The notes under the pieces: model-generated
Databases searched by the model: none
Seen by the model: only the letters and a program-made list of their open reading frames with translations
What the model was told of the DNA's origin: nothing
Position numbers and translations under genes: made by a program
Assembly (NCBI GenBank): GCA_026014615.1
Contig: JAOZHZ010000021.1
Span: 45,759-109,758 of the forward strand
DNA from: Candidatus Bathyarchaeota archaeon
Lineage (GTDB): Archaea > Thermoproteota > Bathyarchaeia > Bathyarchaeales > Bathycorpusculaceae
Length of the DNA: 64,000 nt
Reading direction: 5' to 3'
Part shown: positions 8,088 to 17,338 of the stretch, piece by piece
Numbering within the stretch: the first letter of the stretch is position 1
Layout: every line of letters begins with the position of its first letter

Positions 8088-9004
8088 TGCCCAGCCTCCC
8101 GTTTGGGACTATTTTTTGAGAATTGCTCTATTTCCTGAACTACCGCCTTGAAGGCGATAGCTGAGGGCGAAGACGGGTTCTCAACTGTGAAAGGTAAACC
8201 GTTGTCAGAGTTGGTACATACTTGAGGGTCAATAGGGATGCTGCCTAAAAATGGAACGGACGGGTCGCGGGCGATTCGTTTTCCTGCACCTGCCTTGAAT
8301 ATATCAATTTTGGCGCCGCAGTCGGGGCAGACAAATCCGCTCATGTTCTCCACAATACCGATTATGGGAACCTTCGCCTGCTTTGCAAACGAAACCGACT
8401 TTTTCACAACTGCCTCAGAAACCTCAGAGGGCATCGTCACTATAACTACGCCGTCTAAGTCTGGAATCAACTGGACCACACTCAAAGGTTCATCACCTGT
8501 TCCCGGAGGCAGATCAATGAACAAGAAGTCAAGGGCGCCCCACGCTATGTCTGAAAGGAATTGCCGAATAAGCTGCATTTTCAGTGGCCCACGCCAAATA
8601 ACTGGAGCATCATCATTTGGCAGCATAAAATCCACTGACGCTACTTTGACGCCAAGGTTGCTGCTTACGGGAGAAATTAACCCGTCTGGTCCACCCTTCA
8701 AGTTTTGGCCTTTTAGCCCGAGCATTTTGGGGATGCAGGGTCCGTGTATGTCTGCGTCGAGAACGCCCACTTTTCCTTTGTGCCCGTTCATTGCTAGTGC
8801 CATAGCGAGGTTTGCGGTAACCGTGCTTTTGCCCACACCGCCTTTGCCGCTCATGACAGCTATTTTAAATTTAATTTTGTTAAGCCTAAGTTTCAGGCTT
8901 TGTTCTTGTTTTTTTTGGTCGTTACATTCGTTTGAGGTTGAGCATGAATCGCACTTTCCGTTGCATTCATCGGAGCTGTTTGCTGGTTTAGCTGAACTTT
9001 CCAT
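8084..9004 (-). CDS. Mrp/NBP35-type Fe-S cluster carrier ATPase
   Basis: P-loop NTPase of the MinD/Mrp group: deviant Walker A SGKGGVGKST at about residues 52-61, switch motifs DADIHGP and IDLPPGTGDE, and a CPDC pair for the bridging cluster. The N-terminus has four cysteines (C14, C18, C21, C27) with the CX2CX5C spacing of NBP35. It loads and transfers Fe-S clusters. The ATG at 9004 has GGTG at a short distance; a GTG at 9013 is the alternative. Lead gene of the mrp-nifX-nifX operon. Confidence 0.92.
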   Translation of the reverse strand: MESSAKPANSSDECNGKCDSCSTSNECNDQKKQEQSLKLRLNKIKFKIAVMSGKGGVGKSTVTANLAMALAMNGHKGKVGVLDADIHGPCIPKMLGLKGQNLKGGPDGLISPVSSNLGVKVASVDFMLPNDDAPVIWRGPLKMQLIRQFLSDIAWGALDFLFIDLPPGTGDEPLSVVQLIPDLDGVVIVTMPSEVSEAVVKKSVSFAKQAKVPIIGIVENMSGFVCPDCGAKIDIFKAGAGKRIARDPSVPFLGSIPIDPQVCTNSDNGLPFTVENPSSPSAIAFKAVVQEIEQFSKNSPKREAGQ

Positions 9005-9026
9005 GATTTTCACCGCACATGCGGCA

Positions 9027-9072
9027 GTTTAATAGATAAACCTTATTAATACTTTATGTTTATAAAGTAAAC
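9027..9072. promoter_or_regulatory. Paired 15-bp operator, copy 2, in a divergent promoter
   Basis: GTTTAATAGATAAAC at 9027-9041 and GTTTATAAAGTAAAC at 9058-9072, starts 31 bp apart, with TTATTAATACTTTAT between. Matches the element at 4783-4828. It fills the gap between the leftward mrp operon and the rightward Lrp-like gene, whose own product is the simplest candidate ligand-binding regulator. Confidence 0.72.
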
Positions 9073-9087
9073 AAATAGGCGAGAAAG

Positions 9088-9657
9088 TTGGACGAAATCG
9101 ACAAAAAAATAGTGTCGCAACTACAAGAAAACGGCAGAACGACGCTAGAGGAACTATCCAAAAACATCGGATTCACAAGCATGGGCACCAAAAAAAGAGT
9201 GGAAAAACTGTTGAAAAACGGCACCATTAAAGTGTCCGCGCTCATTAACCCAATTGCGCTTAAACTGCACCCGGCAATCGTGATGCTGGAAATGGAAAGC
9301 GCAGAAGCCATGCAGAACCTCCTCGACAGATTTGAGGAATGCCCCCGAGTAATCCAAATATTCAAAACCGTAGGCGGCTTCAACTTAATCGCTTTAGTTG
9401 TTGCTGAAACGCCCGAAACCCTTGAGAGTATTTCCATGGAGAAATGCTCCCTGAGATGCAGCAAGGGAATCCGCCGTTCTGAGTTTTACCCGATTAGCGA
9501 CACCTACTTCTCGCCGTTTCTGCAAATAAGAGAGAAATTGGCACATAGAGAAAGGAAAGTTACCCCCTGTAAAGTGGATTGCCACCCTTGTGAGCGTTAC
9601 GAAAAGGGGAAATGTGTAGGCTGCCCAACAACAAACAAGTATAGAGGAACACTCTAA
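9088..9657 (+). CDS. Lrp/AsnC-like regulator with a cysteine-rich tail
   Basis: A 189-residue protein. N-terminal AsnC-type HTH (DEIDKKIVSQLQENGRTTLE, then LSKNIGFTSMGTKKRVEKL), a RAM-like domain at about 60-115, and a C-terminal tail with eight or so cysteines in the order C-x3-C-x2-C...C-x2-C (CKVDCHPCERYEKGKCVGC). The tail could bind Fe-S or zinc and make the regulator redox- or metal-responsive. TTG start, probably leaderless from GTTTATAAAG. Divergent from mrp with the paired operator between. Confidence 0.82.
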   Translation: MDEIDKKIVSQLQENGRTTLEELSKNIGFTSMGTKKRVEKLLKNGTIKVSALINPIALKLHPAIVMLEMESAEAMQNLLDRFEECPRVIQIFKTVGGFNLIALVVAETPETLESISMEKCSLRCSKGIRRSEFYPISDTYFSPFLQIREKLAHRERKVTPCKVDCHPCERYEKGKCVGCPTTNKYRGTL

Positions 9658-9668
9658 GGGGAAGGAAG

Positions 9669-10652
9669 ATGGAAGCACCCAAGCAAAACGGTGGCTTAAG
9701 AGAAATCGACAGCGTAGAAATAATTAGCTTAATGGATAACTCGGTAGATTTTCTGTCTACCATCGACAAGAAAGGCGTTCATTCGTTTCGGCACTGGACC
9801 AAAAAACGTTATGGCGAAGACTGGATGCATACGCACGCCAAGTTGCCCATTGGTGAACACGGATTTTCAATGCTTATTCGCGTTCAAGATGAAGGGCAAA
9901 CCAGAAGCATCCTTTTTGATACAGGCTGCAGCCCTGAAGGCATAACCGAAAACGCCTCTCGAATGGGAATAGACCTTCGCGAAGTGGAGTGCCTAGTCTT
10001 GTCACACGGACACTGGGACCACACAGGTGGACTGGTAACAGCACTGGCAGCAATCAACAAGCCAGAATTGCCAGTTATCATCCATGAAGAAATGTTCAGA
10101 ACCAGAGGAACAGCCAACCCAGACGGCACTGTTCGAAAATACGCGCCGTTTCCATCAAAACAACGGATGCCGCAAGCCAAGCTAATTGAAACGAAACAAC
10201 CCTTTGCCGTTGCAGGCGGCACCGTTCTGGTTACTGGGGAGATTCCACGTGAAATCCCCTTCGAGAAAGGCTACCAAAAGCACAGAGTTCTGGAAGGAGG
10301 AACATGGAAAGCAGAACCATGGATTCCAGATGACCGCGGAATAGTCCTCAATGTCAAAGGAAAAGGTCTGGTTGTTCTTTCAGGTTGCGCCCACGCAGGC
10401 ATAATCAACACGGCAGAATACGCTCAAAAAATCACGGGCATTTCGAAAATCTACGCGGTTATTGGCGGGTTTCATTTGGTAGGTAAAGAAAACGAAAAAA
10501 GAATCGAGCCAACCGTCAATGCGCTTAAACAGATTAATCCAAAACTCATTGTTCCTTCTCACTGCACTGGATGGAAAGCCATGTTTGCAATAGCCGAAGC
10601 GTTACCGGAGGCTTTTGTCTGGAACAGCGTAGGGAACCTTTACGAGGTATGA
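9669..10652 (+). CDS. MBL-fold metallohydrolase
   Basis: A 327-residue metallo-beta-lactamase-fold protein. Metal motif HGHWDH with ligands H113, H115, D117, H118; later ligands in LSGCAHAGIIN, GGFHL and VPSHCTG. Sequence style resembles the archaeal group annotated as dihydropterin ribofuranosylaminobenzene phosphate synthase, a methanopterin-pathway enzyme, but family-level assignment from motifs alone is weak. It starts 11 nt after the Lrp-like gene and is followed by a radical SAM gene, likely one transcript. Confidence 0.82.
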   Translation: MEAPKQNGGLREIDSVEIISLMDNSVDFLSTIDKKGVHSFRHWTKKRYGEDWMHTHAKLPIGEHGFSMLIRVQDEGQTRSILFDTGCSPEGITENASRMGIDLREVECLVLSHGHWDHTGGLVTALAAINKPELPVIIHEEMFRTRGTANPDGTVRKYAPFPSKQRMPQAKLIETKQPFAVAGGTVLVTGEIPREIPFEKGYQKHRVLEGGTWKAEPWIPDDRGIVLNVKGKGLVVLSGCAHAGIINTAEYAQKITGISKIYAVIGGFHLVGKENEKRIEPTVNALKQINPKLIVPSHCTGWKAMFAIAEALPEAFVWNSVGNLYEV

Positions 10653-10709
10653 AAGGAAAATTTGGAAAAAACATGAACAGATAAATAACATCTGGAGGCT
10701 TGATTAAGC

Positions 10710-11777
10710 ATGCAACGAAAAGGACCTTTGTATATTCTGCCTTGGCGATGCACTTTTGGTTGTGACTTCAACTGTTTACACTGCACTTCCGCTTGCAAAC
10801 CTGCGTATCCAGACGAAATAGACACCGCCTCTGCAAAGAAGTTGGTTGACCAGGCATACGAGTTTGGCGCAACGTATTTTGGGATAACGGGCGGCGAAGC
10901 CCTGCAGCGTAAGGATCTGTTTGATGTAGTTGCTTACGCTCGAAGGGTAGGCATGAATGCAAGCATAATTACCGACGGACGTTTGCTTGACGATGAAGCT
11001 TTTGACCAAATCGTCAAGAATGAAGTCAAGGTTTCAGTCAGCATAGATGGTGGCGAAGCCACAAACGACCTTGTCCGAGGGAAGGGGGCCTACTCGGGCT
11101 CAGTCAAAGCAATTGAACGGTTATCGCGGGAAAAGCTACTCAACTGCCTTGTTTACACCCTTGCCAACGTGAACGATTCAGTCACCAACGTTAACGAAGC
11201 TGACTTCAGGGATGTGTTGGATTTAGCTGAAAAATACGGTGCACGATGGGTCATTTACCACGGAATGATTCCCTACAGCAAAGACCCAGATAGCCTAAAA
11301 GCCTGCCCATCCCCAGAACAAAATGAATGGGCGTGGAACAAACTCTACGACCTACGCATCGAGTACAAAGGTAAACCAGACATTAACGTTTACTACCCCA
11401 GTTTTGCACGGGTTGCCAAACAACGCGGAATCGCAGATTGGGATAACTGGTTCAACCACTTCTTCCTTGGAAGATGTTTCTTTGGCAAATTCATGAGCAT
11501 AGCCGAAAACGGCGACGCCATCCCCTGCAGCTACAACGACGTCTACCGATTCGGAAACGTCAAAAACCAATCAATCCAAAGCATCTGGGACCACATGCAG
11601 AAAAGCGAATTCTTCAGTCAAGTCCGCGACAAAGCCAATCTCAAAGGCAAATGCGGCGTCTGCGAATACAAAGAAATCTGCGGCGGCTGCAGAACATCAG
11701 CACTATTTTTCACAGGAGACATCTTAGGACCAGACCCACAATGTGCATACATACCCAAGGTTCTGCGTGAAAAATAA
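10710..11777 (+). CDS. Radical SAM/SPASM-domain protein 1
   Basis: Radical SAM CX3CX2C motif at C18, C22, C25 (CDFNCLHC), a GGEA S-adenosylmethionine motif, and a C-terminal SPASM region (GRCFFGKF, AIPCSYNDV, GKCGVCEYKEICGGCR) that binds auxiliary 4Fe-4S clusters. Architecture resembles AhbC/AhbD, NirJ and peptide-maturation enzymes. No heme-pathway gene or precursor peptide is adjacent, so the substrate is open. A paralogous architecture is encoded at 33086-34258. Confidence 0.85.
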   Translation: MQRKGPLYILPWRCTFGCDFNCLHCTSACKPAYPDEIDTASAKKLVDQAYEFGATYFGITGGEALQRKDLFDVVAYARRVGMNASIITDGRLLDDEAFDQIVKNEVKVSVSIDGGEATNDLVRGKGAYSGSVKAIERLSREKLLNCLVYTLANVNDSVTNVNEADFRDVLDLAEKYGARWVIYHGMIPYSKDPDSLKACPSPEQNEWAWNKLYDLRIEYKGKPDINVYYPSFARVAKQRGIADWDNWFNHFFLGRCFFGKFMSIAENGDAIPCSYNDVYRFGNVKNQSIQSIWDHMQKSEFFSQVRDKANLKGKCGVCEYKEICGGCRTSALFFTGDILGPDPQCAYIPKVLREK

Positions 11778-11822
11778 AACAGATTTAGCTCACACAAACC
11801 CTCTTCACCATTTTTGAGATTG

Positions 11823-13547
11823 CTATTTTTGAGTAGCTTTGATAGGAAGCTGCACTGTTACTTGGGTTCCCTGTTCTAAAACGCTTTTCACCCAGATTCT
11901 GCCGCCGTGAGCTTCAACGATGCGTTTGCAGATTGCCAAGCCAAAACCCATACCCTTAGCTTTAGTCGTGAAAAGCGGATTCCAAAGCTTGCTTAACGTT
12001 TCTTTTGTCATTCCAACACCTGTATCTTCAAAACTGAGCAAAACATGGTCACCTAATTTTTGGCTTTTAATAGTCAATTTTCCACTGTGAGGCATTGCGT
12101 CAATCGCATTGGTTAAAATGTTTACAAACACCCTAGTCAGTTGGGTTTTATCAACACCAACCTCATAGGTAGATTCGGCGAAATCAATTACTCTGACGTT
12201 TGGTGGAATTTGAAAAATAGATAAGGCGTTGTTTACCATTGATTTTGGAGTGACAGATTCTGGTTCCAGCTTTATTTCGCTGGAGTAATCCAGCAGGTCA
12301 TTTATTATTTTGTTGGAGTACGCTATACTGTTCTCGATTGTTTCAAACATAAGAACATCTTTATCATCTAACTTGGAGCAGTGTTTAGTTTTCAAATAAT
12401 ACACCGCACTCTTAATGCTGGTAAGGGGGTTACGTAAGTCATGACCAATCATGCCAGCCAACTCTCCGATGGACGCGTACCTTTTTGCTTCGAGAAGTTT
12501 CTGCTCCATCTGCTTCTGAAGGGTAATGTCGTGTAAAACGCAGTTAACTCCGACCTCCTGACCTCTTTTGTTTTTAACAACTGAAGCCGAAATAGCCACA
12601 AATTTTTCAACTCCTGTTTTGGTAACGCAGACAATTTCGCGGTTCTTGATTTCTCTTTTCTTTTTAAGTTCAGCGAAGATTTTGGTGGAAGCCGTTTTTT
12701 CTGAACAGAGCACAAGTGCGGGTTTATCTATTAACTCATTTTCTTTGTACCCAAATAAATCCAGAAGAGACTGGTTTACACTTAAGATTTTGCCGTTGAG
12801 GTCAGCCAAAATCAAAGAATCAGGCATTGTGGTGACAATGTTTTCCGCTGCAACAGCAGGATTCAAAGTGAACAGATCGTACTTCCAGATAGCATAAATA
12901 ACAAAACCGCTTAAGACCGCCCCAGAAAAGCTGCCTATACCGGGAAATTGGATGCCTAAAACGGGAAAAAGAGAGTCCGTTATTATTGAGAGAAAAACAG
13001 GAATTGCTATGCCTACACAGACGTATTTGGTTTGTTTTTTACGAGTTTCGTCATAAACGCGATGGTGATACATGAAGAATAGGAAAACGGTCAAAACTAA
13101 GAGTGCGGCTTCCCAAACGCCTTCTAGGTGACATACCCAAGAACCGACTGCTACAGGTAAATTGTAACCCCAAAACTGTTTAACCGGAAGGGTATAAATC
13201 AAGTCAGTTGTTAAATGAAGTACCGAGAAAACCAATGCTGGAGCATACAAAAACACGTAAGTTAATTTCTTTTTCAGAAGTTCGCTTTCAGTAAAGACTA
13301 ATGAGAAATGCAACAGCAACGGCATCAAAAAGGGCAACAGGAAAAGGAGTTTGCTCCATAAAATCGCGGTTTCAATGCTGGCTGCTTGGCGAATCATAAA
13401 TTCAGCGAATGCCCAATAAGCGTTTACGAAGAGACCCATCATAAGAAGCTTGTTCAGAAGGGAGTTCCTATTGAGAAAAAACACAAGCAATCCTGAGAAA
13501 ACACAGATAACGCTGGCAACAAGCGAGATTAACGGAAAAACATTCAT
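11823..13547 (-). CDS. Membrane sensor histidine kinase with 7TM input domain and PAS
   Basis: A 574-residue kinase. Seven hydrophobic segments span about residues 1-225 (histidine-kinase N-terminal 7TM type), a PAS domain follows at about 240-350, then the phosphorylation His in GHDLRNPLTSIKS, the N box FVNILTNAIDAMP and ATP-lid motifs DTGVGM and GMGFGLAICK. It autophosphorylates on His in response to a membrane or cytosolic signal. No response regulator is present in the window. A TATA-like AT-rich stretch lies at about 13635-13652. Confidence 0.92.
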   Translation of the reverse strand: MNVFPLISLVASVICVFSGLLVFFLNRNSLLNKLLMMGLFVNAYWAFAEFMIRQAASIETAILWSKLLFLLPFLMPLLLHFSLVFTESELLKKKLTYVFLYAPALVFSVLHLTTDLIYTLPVKQFWGYNLPVAVGSWVCHLEGVWEAALLVLTVFLFFMYHHRVYDETRKKQTKYVCVGIAIPVFLSIITDSLFPVLGIQFPGIGSFSGAVLSGFVIYAIWKYDLFTLNPAVAAENIVTTMPDSLILADLNGKILSVNQSLLDLFGYKENELIDKPALVLCSEKTASTKIFAELKKKREIKNREIVCVTKTGVEKFVAISASVVKNKRGQEVGVNCVLHDITLQKQMEQKLLEAKRYASIGELAGMIGHDLRNPLTSIKSAVYYLKTKHCSKLDDKDVLMFETIENSIAYSNKIINDLLDYSSEIKLEPESVTPKSMVNNALSIFQIPPNVRVIDFAESTYEVGVDKTQLTRVFVNILTNAIDAMPHSGKLTIKSQKLGDHVLLSFEDTGVGMTKETLSKLWNPLFTTKAKGMGFGLAICKRIVEAHGGRIWVKSVLEQGTQVTVQLPIKATQK

Positions 13548-13686
13548 ACGGCCCCCTCCATATTACTTTAAAGGATTCTTGCTGTTAGCAATTGGTTACA
13601 CCCTTAGTTTCCAGCACCACAATTCGTTAGATTTCATATATATCTATATGTACCAAAAAGCAAGAAATTAAGGCATTCACAAAAGG

Positions 13687-13941
13687 TTAAGAAGCAGTCT
13701 CCAAAAAGCCCAGTACGTTAATTATGGAGGTTATCCATCTTAAGTAAGCATTTAATGCTGCTCTAAGCGCCACTGCATCTTTAGCTTCAACTTTTAGCAC
13801 AATGTTGTGTTGATCAGTTATCAACATAACTTTTGAACGGACTCCAACTTGCCAAAGAACTTCAGGGGCTAAAGCTTCCGTTAACGCGTTCAACTGTTTT
13901 TCTGATTGGAAAGGCAAACTGACAACAGCGTTAGCTTTCAC
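13687..13941 (-). CDS. pcc1: KEOPS complex subunit Pcc1
   Basis: An 84-residue protein with the Pcc1 fold. The KANAVVSLPF strand at the N-terminus is followed by helix EKQLNALTEALAPE, strands VRSKVMLITDQHNIVLKVEA, and the final helix DAVALRAALNAYLRWI. Pcc1 dimerises and bridges Kae1 in the t6A-forming KEOPS complex. It follows L37Ae at the end of the exosome operon, a common archaeal order. Confidence 0.87.
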   Translation of the reverse strand: MKANAVVSLPFQSEKQLNALTEALAPEVLWQVGVRSKVMLITDQHNIVLKVEAKDAVALRAALNAYLRWITSIINVLGFLETAS

Positions 13942-14046
13942 AGGGCATCTTACCTGAAGGAAAAGTACTTGAACTAACTAAAAAATCTTAGCAGCAAAAC
14001 AAAAATCAGAAGAACCAAAAGAAGGTAGATAAAAGAGAAAGAAAAG

Positions 14047-14349
14047 TTAGGCGCTTTTTTCTTCAACAGGTCTCGCAGCAGCGGCAAATGCACCCTCGCT
14101 TTTGGCGGCACGTTTCGCAACGACACCGAGCTTGGTTGAAGGCATGTAGGCTCCACCTGTAAAGGTGAAGTTGCATTTGCTGCATTGCCAGACACCGACG
14201 CTTTTGCGTTTGACCCTTAAGAAGCCGCATTGGGGGCATCGGTGGGCTTTTTTTAGGCCCCCAACGACTTTGATGTATCGCTTTCGAACGGTAGAACCGT
14301 AGCGTGTTCCGAAACCTCGAGTTGGGCCAACTTTCTTTGTTCTTGGCAA
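14047..14349 (-). CDS. rpl37ae: Ribosomal protein L37Ae (eL43)
   Basis: A 100-residue zinc-ribbon ribosomal protein: TKKVGPTRGFGTRYGSTVRK at the start, then CPQC and CSKC pairs (CPQCGFLRVKRKSVGVWQCS region) that hold the zinc. The C-terminal tail is somewhat long and Ala/Lys-rich. The start lies 6 nt after the Rrp42 stop, in the conserved exosome operon. Confidence 0.95.
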   Translation of the reverse strand: MPRTKKVGPTRGFGTRYGSTVRKRYIKVVGGLKKAHRCPQCGFLRVKRKSVGVWQCSKCNFTFTGGAYMPSTKLGVVAKRAAKSEGAFAAAARPVEEKSA

Positions 14350-14355
14350 CTATTT

Positions 14356-15147
14356 TCACCATTTAAGTTTCTTGCGTAATTCAGCCGCTTTTTCTTGAGC
14401 AATCTTTGAAGCGTCTATTATCTGTTGTGGTGAAAAGAAACCTGCTAGCCCTTTCTGTATGGCACAAATGTTGCCTTCGTCGTTGATTGCCAACGTTAGT
14501 CGTGCATCGATAACCTGCTCTTCTTCCAGTCCTGGGTCAACAAGAAGGTTGTCACCTATCTTTGCAACAGTAACTGTTATGGGGTGGCTTCGAATCGGCA
14601 AAGGTGTATAACCTTGCTTGATTTTAACTTCGCCGTCTTTGACTTCGTAGTTAGGCATCTTTGTGTTCATCAAAGCAGACATCGCAGCTAAGGCAGCGGT
14701 GTCAATCAGGTTTCCGTCGTAGTTAAGCACGTAAACGTCAACAAAGACCACGAACACTTTTTTGCCGGGTTCAATGCACAGTTTCGCTGTGTTTATGGCT
14801 TTTGATTCGCGTATACCACGGTCGACAATGCGCGCGAGCTCGATGCTACTTTCATCTGGTGGTCCTGGCTCGTATGTTGGAGAAGCCAATGGCACAAGCT
14901 CTGCGTTTACAGTCATTACGCCATCGTTAGGTGTATCTGGGAAGGGCTCGCCTGTTTCCACTTTCACGCCGACTAGAACGTCGCTGTTGCCGAGATGAAC
15001 TCTTGCGGATCCTTCAGCTTTTCCGATGACACCCTGCTCAATTTTGAATTCACGGAAATCAGTTAATGCTCTGCCGTCTAGGCGATTACCAGCGTCAACT
15101 GTTTGGGCAATTTGTCTTTTTCGCACTTTGGTAATTAAGGTTGACAT
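14356..15147 (-). CDS. rrp42: Exosome complex subunit Rrp42
   Basis: A 263-residue RNase PH-fold protein. It forms the hexameric exosome ring with Rrp41 and is catalytically inactive itself but shapes the RNA path. Recognisable by GNRLDGRALTDFREFKIEQG near the N-terminus and by the order of genes. Its start codon overlaps the Rrp41 stop by one base, indicating translational coupling. Confidence 0.95.
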   Translation of the reverse strand: MSTLITKVRKRQIAQTVDAGNRLDGRALTDFREFKIEQGVIGKAEGSARVHLGNSDVLVGVKVETGEPFPDTPNDGVMTVNAELVPLASPTYEPGPPDESSIELARIVDRGIRESKAINTAKLCIEPGKKVFVVFVDVYVLNYDGNLIDTAALAAMSALMNTKMPNYEVKDGEVKIKQGYTPLPIRSHPITVTVAKIGDNLLVDPGLEEEQVIDARLTLAINDEGNICAIQKGLAGFFSPQQIIDASKIAQEKAAELRKKLKW

Positions 15148-15896
15148 TACTCTTCGGCCTCCTCTTTGGTCTCTTCCTTGATTTTCATATACTTATTTTT
15201 TAAAGCTTCTTTCTGAAGTGTGTAAATCTGTTTGCAGCCGTCCATAGCCATGTTCACGGCTTTCTCGAATTCTTCAGGTTTCAGGATGTCATCCATCTGC
15301 AGCAAAGTGACAGCGTTGAGGTTTGGCATATACGCTACTGGAACATCAGCGGCACCAAGTTTGTCTTCTGCGTCGTAAAGGTCTAAGACGACAGTGTCCT
15401 CCACCTTACCAGCTGCGCACGCAACCACGAGGTCGCGCATTGGAATTCCCGAGTCTGCAAGTGCAAGTGCCGCCGCAGTTATACTAGCACATCGAGTTCC
15501 GCCGTCAGCCTGCAGAACCTCAACAAACACGTCTATGCCTGTTCTTGGGTAAAGCTCCAGAAACAGCGCGGGCTCTAAGGATTCTCTTATTACTTTGCTG
15601 AGCTCCACTTCTCTACGTGAGGGCGCGGGTGATTTTCGTTCGGGAACACTGAAGGGCGCCATATGGTACCGGCATTTAAGGACCATTCGGTCAGAGCGGG
15701 ACAAGTGTTTTGGGTGTACTTCGCGGGGTCCAAAAACACCCACCAGAATCTTGTTTTTTCCGTGTTCAATGTATGCTGACCCGTCAGCGTTGGGTATAAC
15801 GCCTACTTCAAGTTTCAGCGGTCTTAACTCGTCCGCTTTTCTTCCGTCGAGGCGTATGCCTTTTTTGTCGATTAATTTTTCATGTTTTTCGCTCAT
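15147..15896 (-). CDS. rrp41: Exosome complex exonuclease Rrp41
   Basis: The catalytic RNase PH-fold subunit (249 residues) that degrades RNA 3' to 5' by phosphorolysis. RNA- and phosphate-binding motif [12 protein letters not shown] and the catalytic Asp in [12 protein letters not shown] are intact, as is [16 protein letters not shown]. The C-terminus is a short acidic Glu/Lys tail. The end of Rrp4 overlaps its start by 4 nt. Confidence 0.96.
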   Translation of the reverse strand: MSEKHEKLIDKKGIRLDGRKADELRPLKLEVGVIPNADGSAYIEHGKNKILVGVFGPREVHPKHLSRSDRMVLKCRYHMAPFSVPERKSPAPSRREVELSKVIRESLEPALFLELYPRTGIDVFVEVLQADGGTRCASITAAALALADSGIPMRDLVVACAAGKVEDTVVLDLYDAEDKLGAADVPVAYMPNLNAVTLLQMDDILKPEEFEKAVNMAMDGCKQIYTLQKEALKNKYMKIKEETKEEAEE

Positions 15897-16600
15897 TGTT
15901 TATTCTCCTCCCAGTTAGCTTTCTCGTCTTTAAGAAGTTGGGTTATGCGGTCTGTGAGACCAGTTGTATGGGATTCGTCCTCGATTTTCTGGATCGCCTT
16001 CATGGCGAGTCCTTCGTCCGCTGGATTCTTTCCCGTTACTAAAATGACACCGTTCAAGCCCAAGATGATTTGGCAGTTGGTTTCCTGCTTAATCATGGAA
16101 ATCATGGAGCCTTTTCTGCCTATGACGCGTGGAATCTTTGTTGGTGTTACGCACATGAGTTGCCCGCGGGTAATTTTGCCTAAGCCAGGTTCGCCCACAG
16201 TAAGTTGTGGGTCATGTGCCCGGTCGTATGAGGCGATTTTTGCTACAATTAGGTCTCCTTGGTCGAGAACTTGGCTGAGCTCGTCGTTTTGGGGTTTGAA
16301 GGGTCGGCTGAGCACGTCTGAGGCGCGCAGTAGGGCGTCGTAGGGTGCTTTTATGTCGATGGTCCAGCCGTTAAATCCGACTTCTTTGACTGAACCGATA
16401 ATTATGTCGCCCACCTTTGGGGCATAGAACGCTTTTAGGGCGACTACATTCACTTTTTTGTTGTCTAAGTCTACGAGTCCAATTCGCGAGGCGCAGATTT
16501 TTCCTCCCTCTACGTACGTGTTTTCGCCAGTTTGGTATTCGCCTTCTGCAAGAAGTTCGCCAGGCGTAACCAACTGTTTTGCTTCAAAATAGGTTGGCAT
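15893..16600 (-). CDS. rrp4: Exosome RNA-binding cap subunit Rrp4
   Basis: A 235-residue cap protein: N-terminal domain with [20 protein letters not shown], an S1 domain at about 60-135, and a KH domain with [15 protein letters not shown]. It recruits RNA to the exosome ring. Located upstream of Rrp41 with a 4-nt overlap and just downstream of the SBDS reading frame remnant. Confidence 0.95.
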   Translation of the reverse strand: MPTYFEAKQLVTPGELLAEGEYQTGENTYVEGGKICASRIGLVDLDNKKVNVVALKAFYAPKVGDIIIGSVKEVGFNGWTIDIKAPYDALLRASDVLSRPFKPQNDELSQVLDQGDLIVAKIASYDRAHDPQLTVGEPGLGKITRGQLMCVTPTKIPRVIGRKGSMISMIKQETNCQIILGLNGVILVTGKNPADEGLAMKAIQKIEDESHTTGLTDRITQLLKDEKANWEENKQ

Positions 16601-16641
16601 AATTTGTGTTTTTCCTCCATTACTGTGTGGTTCAAGTTTTG

Positions 16642-16848
16642 TTATTTGATTATTTTTGCTTCTCCGCTGCCTTTGGTTACTTCGCCCAGTTTGTTAAGGA
16701 ACGAGGCATAGCTGCCCGCGGGCATTTCTATGATGCCAAACCAGGAACCGTCGCTGCGCCATTCTTCACGTTTGATGGTTCCGAAGGCTTTCATGGCTCC
16801 ATAGGAGCGTTGGGAGTATTGCGCGGGGATTCGTGTGCCTACTGAAAG
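16642..16848 (-). pseudogene. SBDS C-terminal domain, separated by an in-frame TAA
   Basis: Immediately after the TAA that ends the SBDS frame (16849-16851), the same frame stays open for 68 codons. It reads LSVGTRIPAQYSQRSYGAMK and continues to GEVTKGSGEAKIIK before a TAA at 16642-16644. This is the normal SBDS domain III. With it the protein would be about 229 residues, the usual archaeal length. No convincing independent start or ribosome site precedes it. A CAA-to-TAA change, a sequencing error, or stop readthrough would all fit. Confidence 0.8.
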
Positions 16849-17331
16849 TTACTCAACTTTCAGGGGTAAGATGGGTCGGAGAAGTTTAATGATGTCTCGG
16901 GCTTGTTCATCTATACTTTTGTATGGGTCTATTGGATAACGGATTTGTTCCATCGCGTTTTCAATGCGTAAAGGCGGATGCGGAAGGTTAGTTTTAGGGT
17001 CAACAGCTTGCCTGCTGATGTAGTCGATAACTTGTTTGCGTTTGTCTTCGACCATTTTTCGGCGTTGATCAGTGGTGAGTTGCAGTTGTCCTTTTTTGAT
17101 GATTACGTCAGCGATTTTGAGGGGGTCAGTGGTGTCAAATGCTTTTTTGAGTTCATCCTCGGCAACTCGGGTACCTTTGTTTGCGTCGCTAAAAATGGTT
17201 TCAGCTGCAAGAACCTCTGTGATGGCCGAGATTTTGCCGTTGTGATAGTCCAAAGCTTTCTCAGGTTTCACGAGGAGTTCAAAATGACTGTTGTCTTTTG
17301 TATATCGTGCGATGGTGAACTTTCCGCTCAT
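16849..17331 (-). CDS. SBDS ribosome-maturation protein, frame ends early at TAA
   Basis: A 160-residue frame covering SBDS domains I and II: KFTIARYTKDNSHFELLVKP at the start, then KALDYHNGKISAITEVLAAE and VIDYISRQAVDPKTNLPHP. SBDS helps release the anti-association factor aIF6 from the large subunit. The frame stops at TAA after ILPLKVE, just where domain III should begin, and that domain continues in the same frame downstream. The gene starts 7 nt after psmA in the conserved operon. SBDS is normally needed for growth, so complete loss would be surprising. Confidence 0.92.
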   Translation of the reverse strand: MSGKFTIARYTKDNSHFELLVKPEKALDYHNGKISAITEVLAAETIFSDANKGTRVAEDELKKAFDTTDPLKIADVIIKKGQLQLTTDQRRKMVEDKRKQVIDYISRQAVDPKTNLPHPPLRIENAMEQIRYPIDPYKSIDEQARDIIKLLRPILPLKVE

Positions 17332-17338
17332 CAGATTT

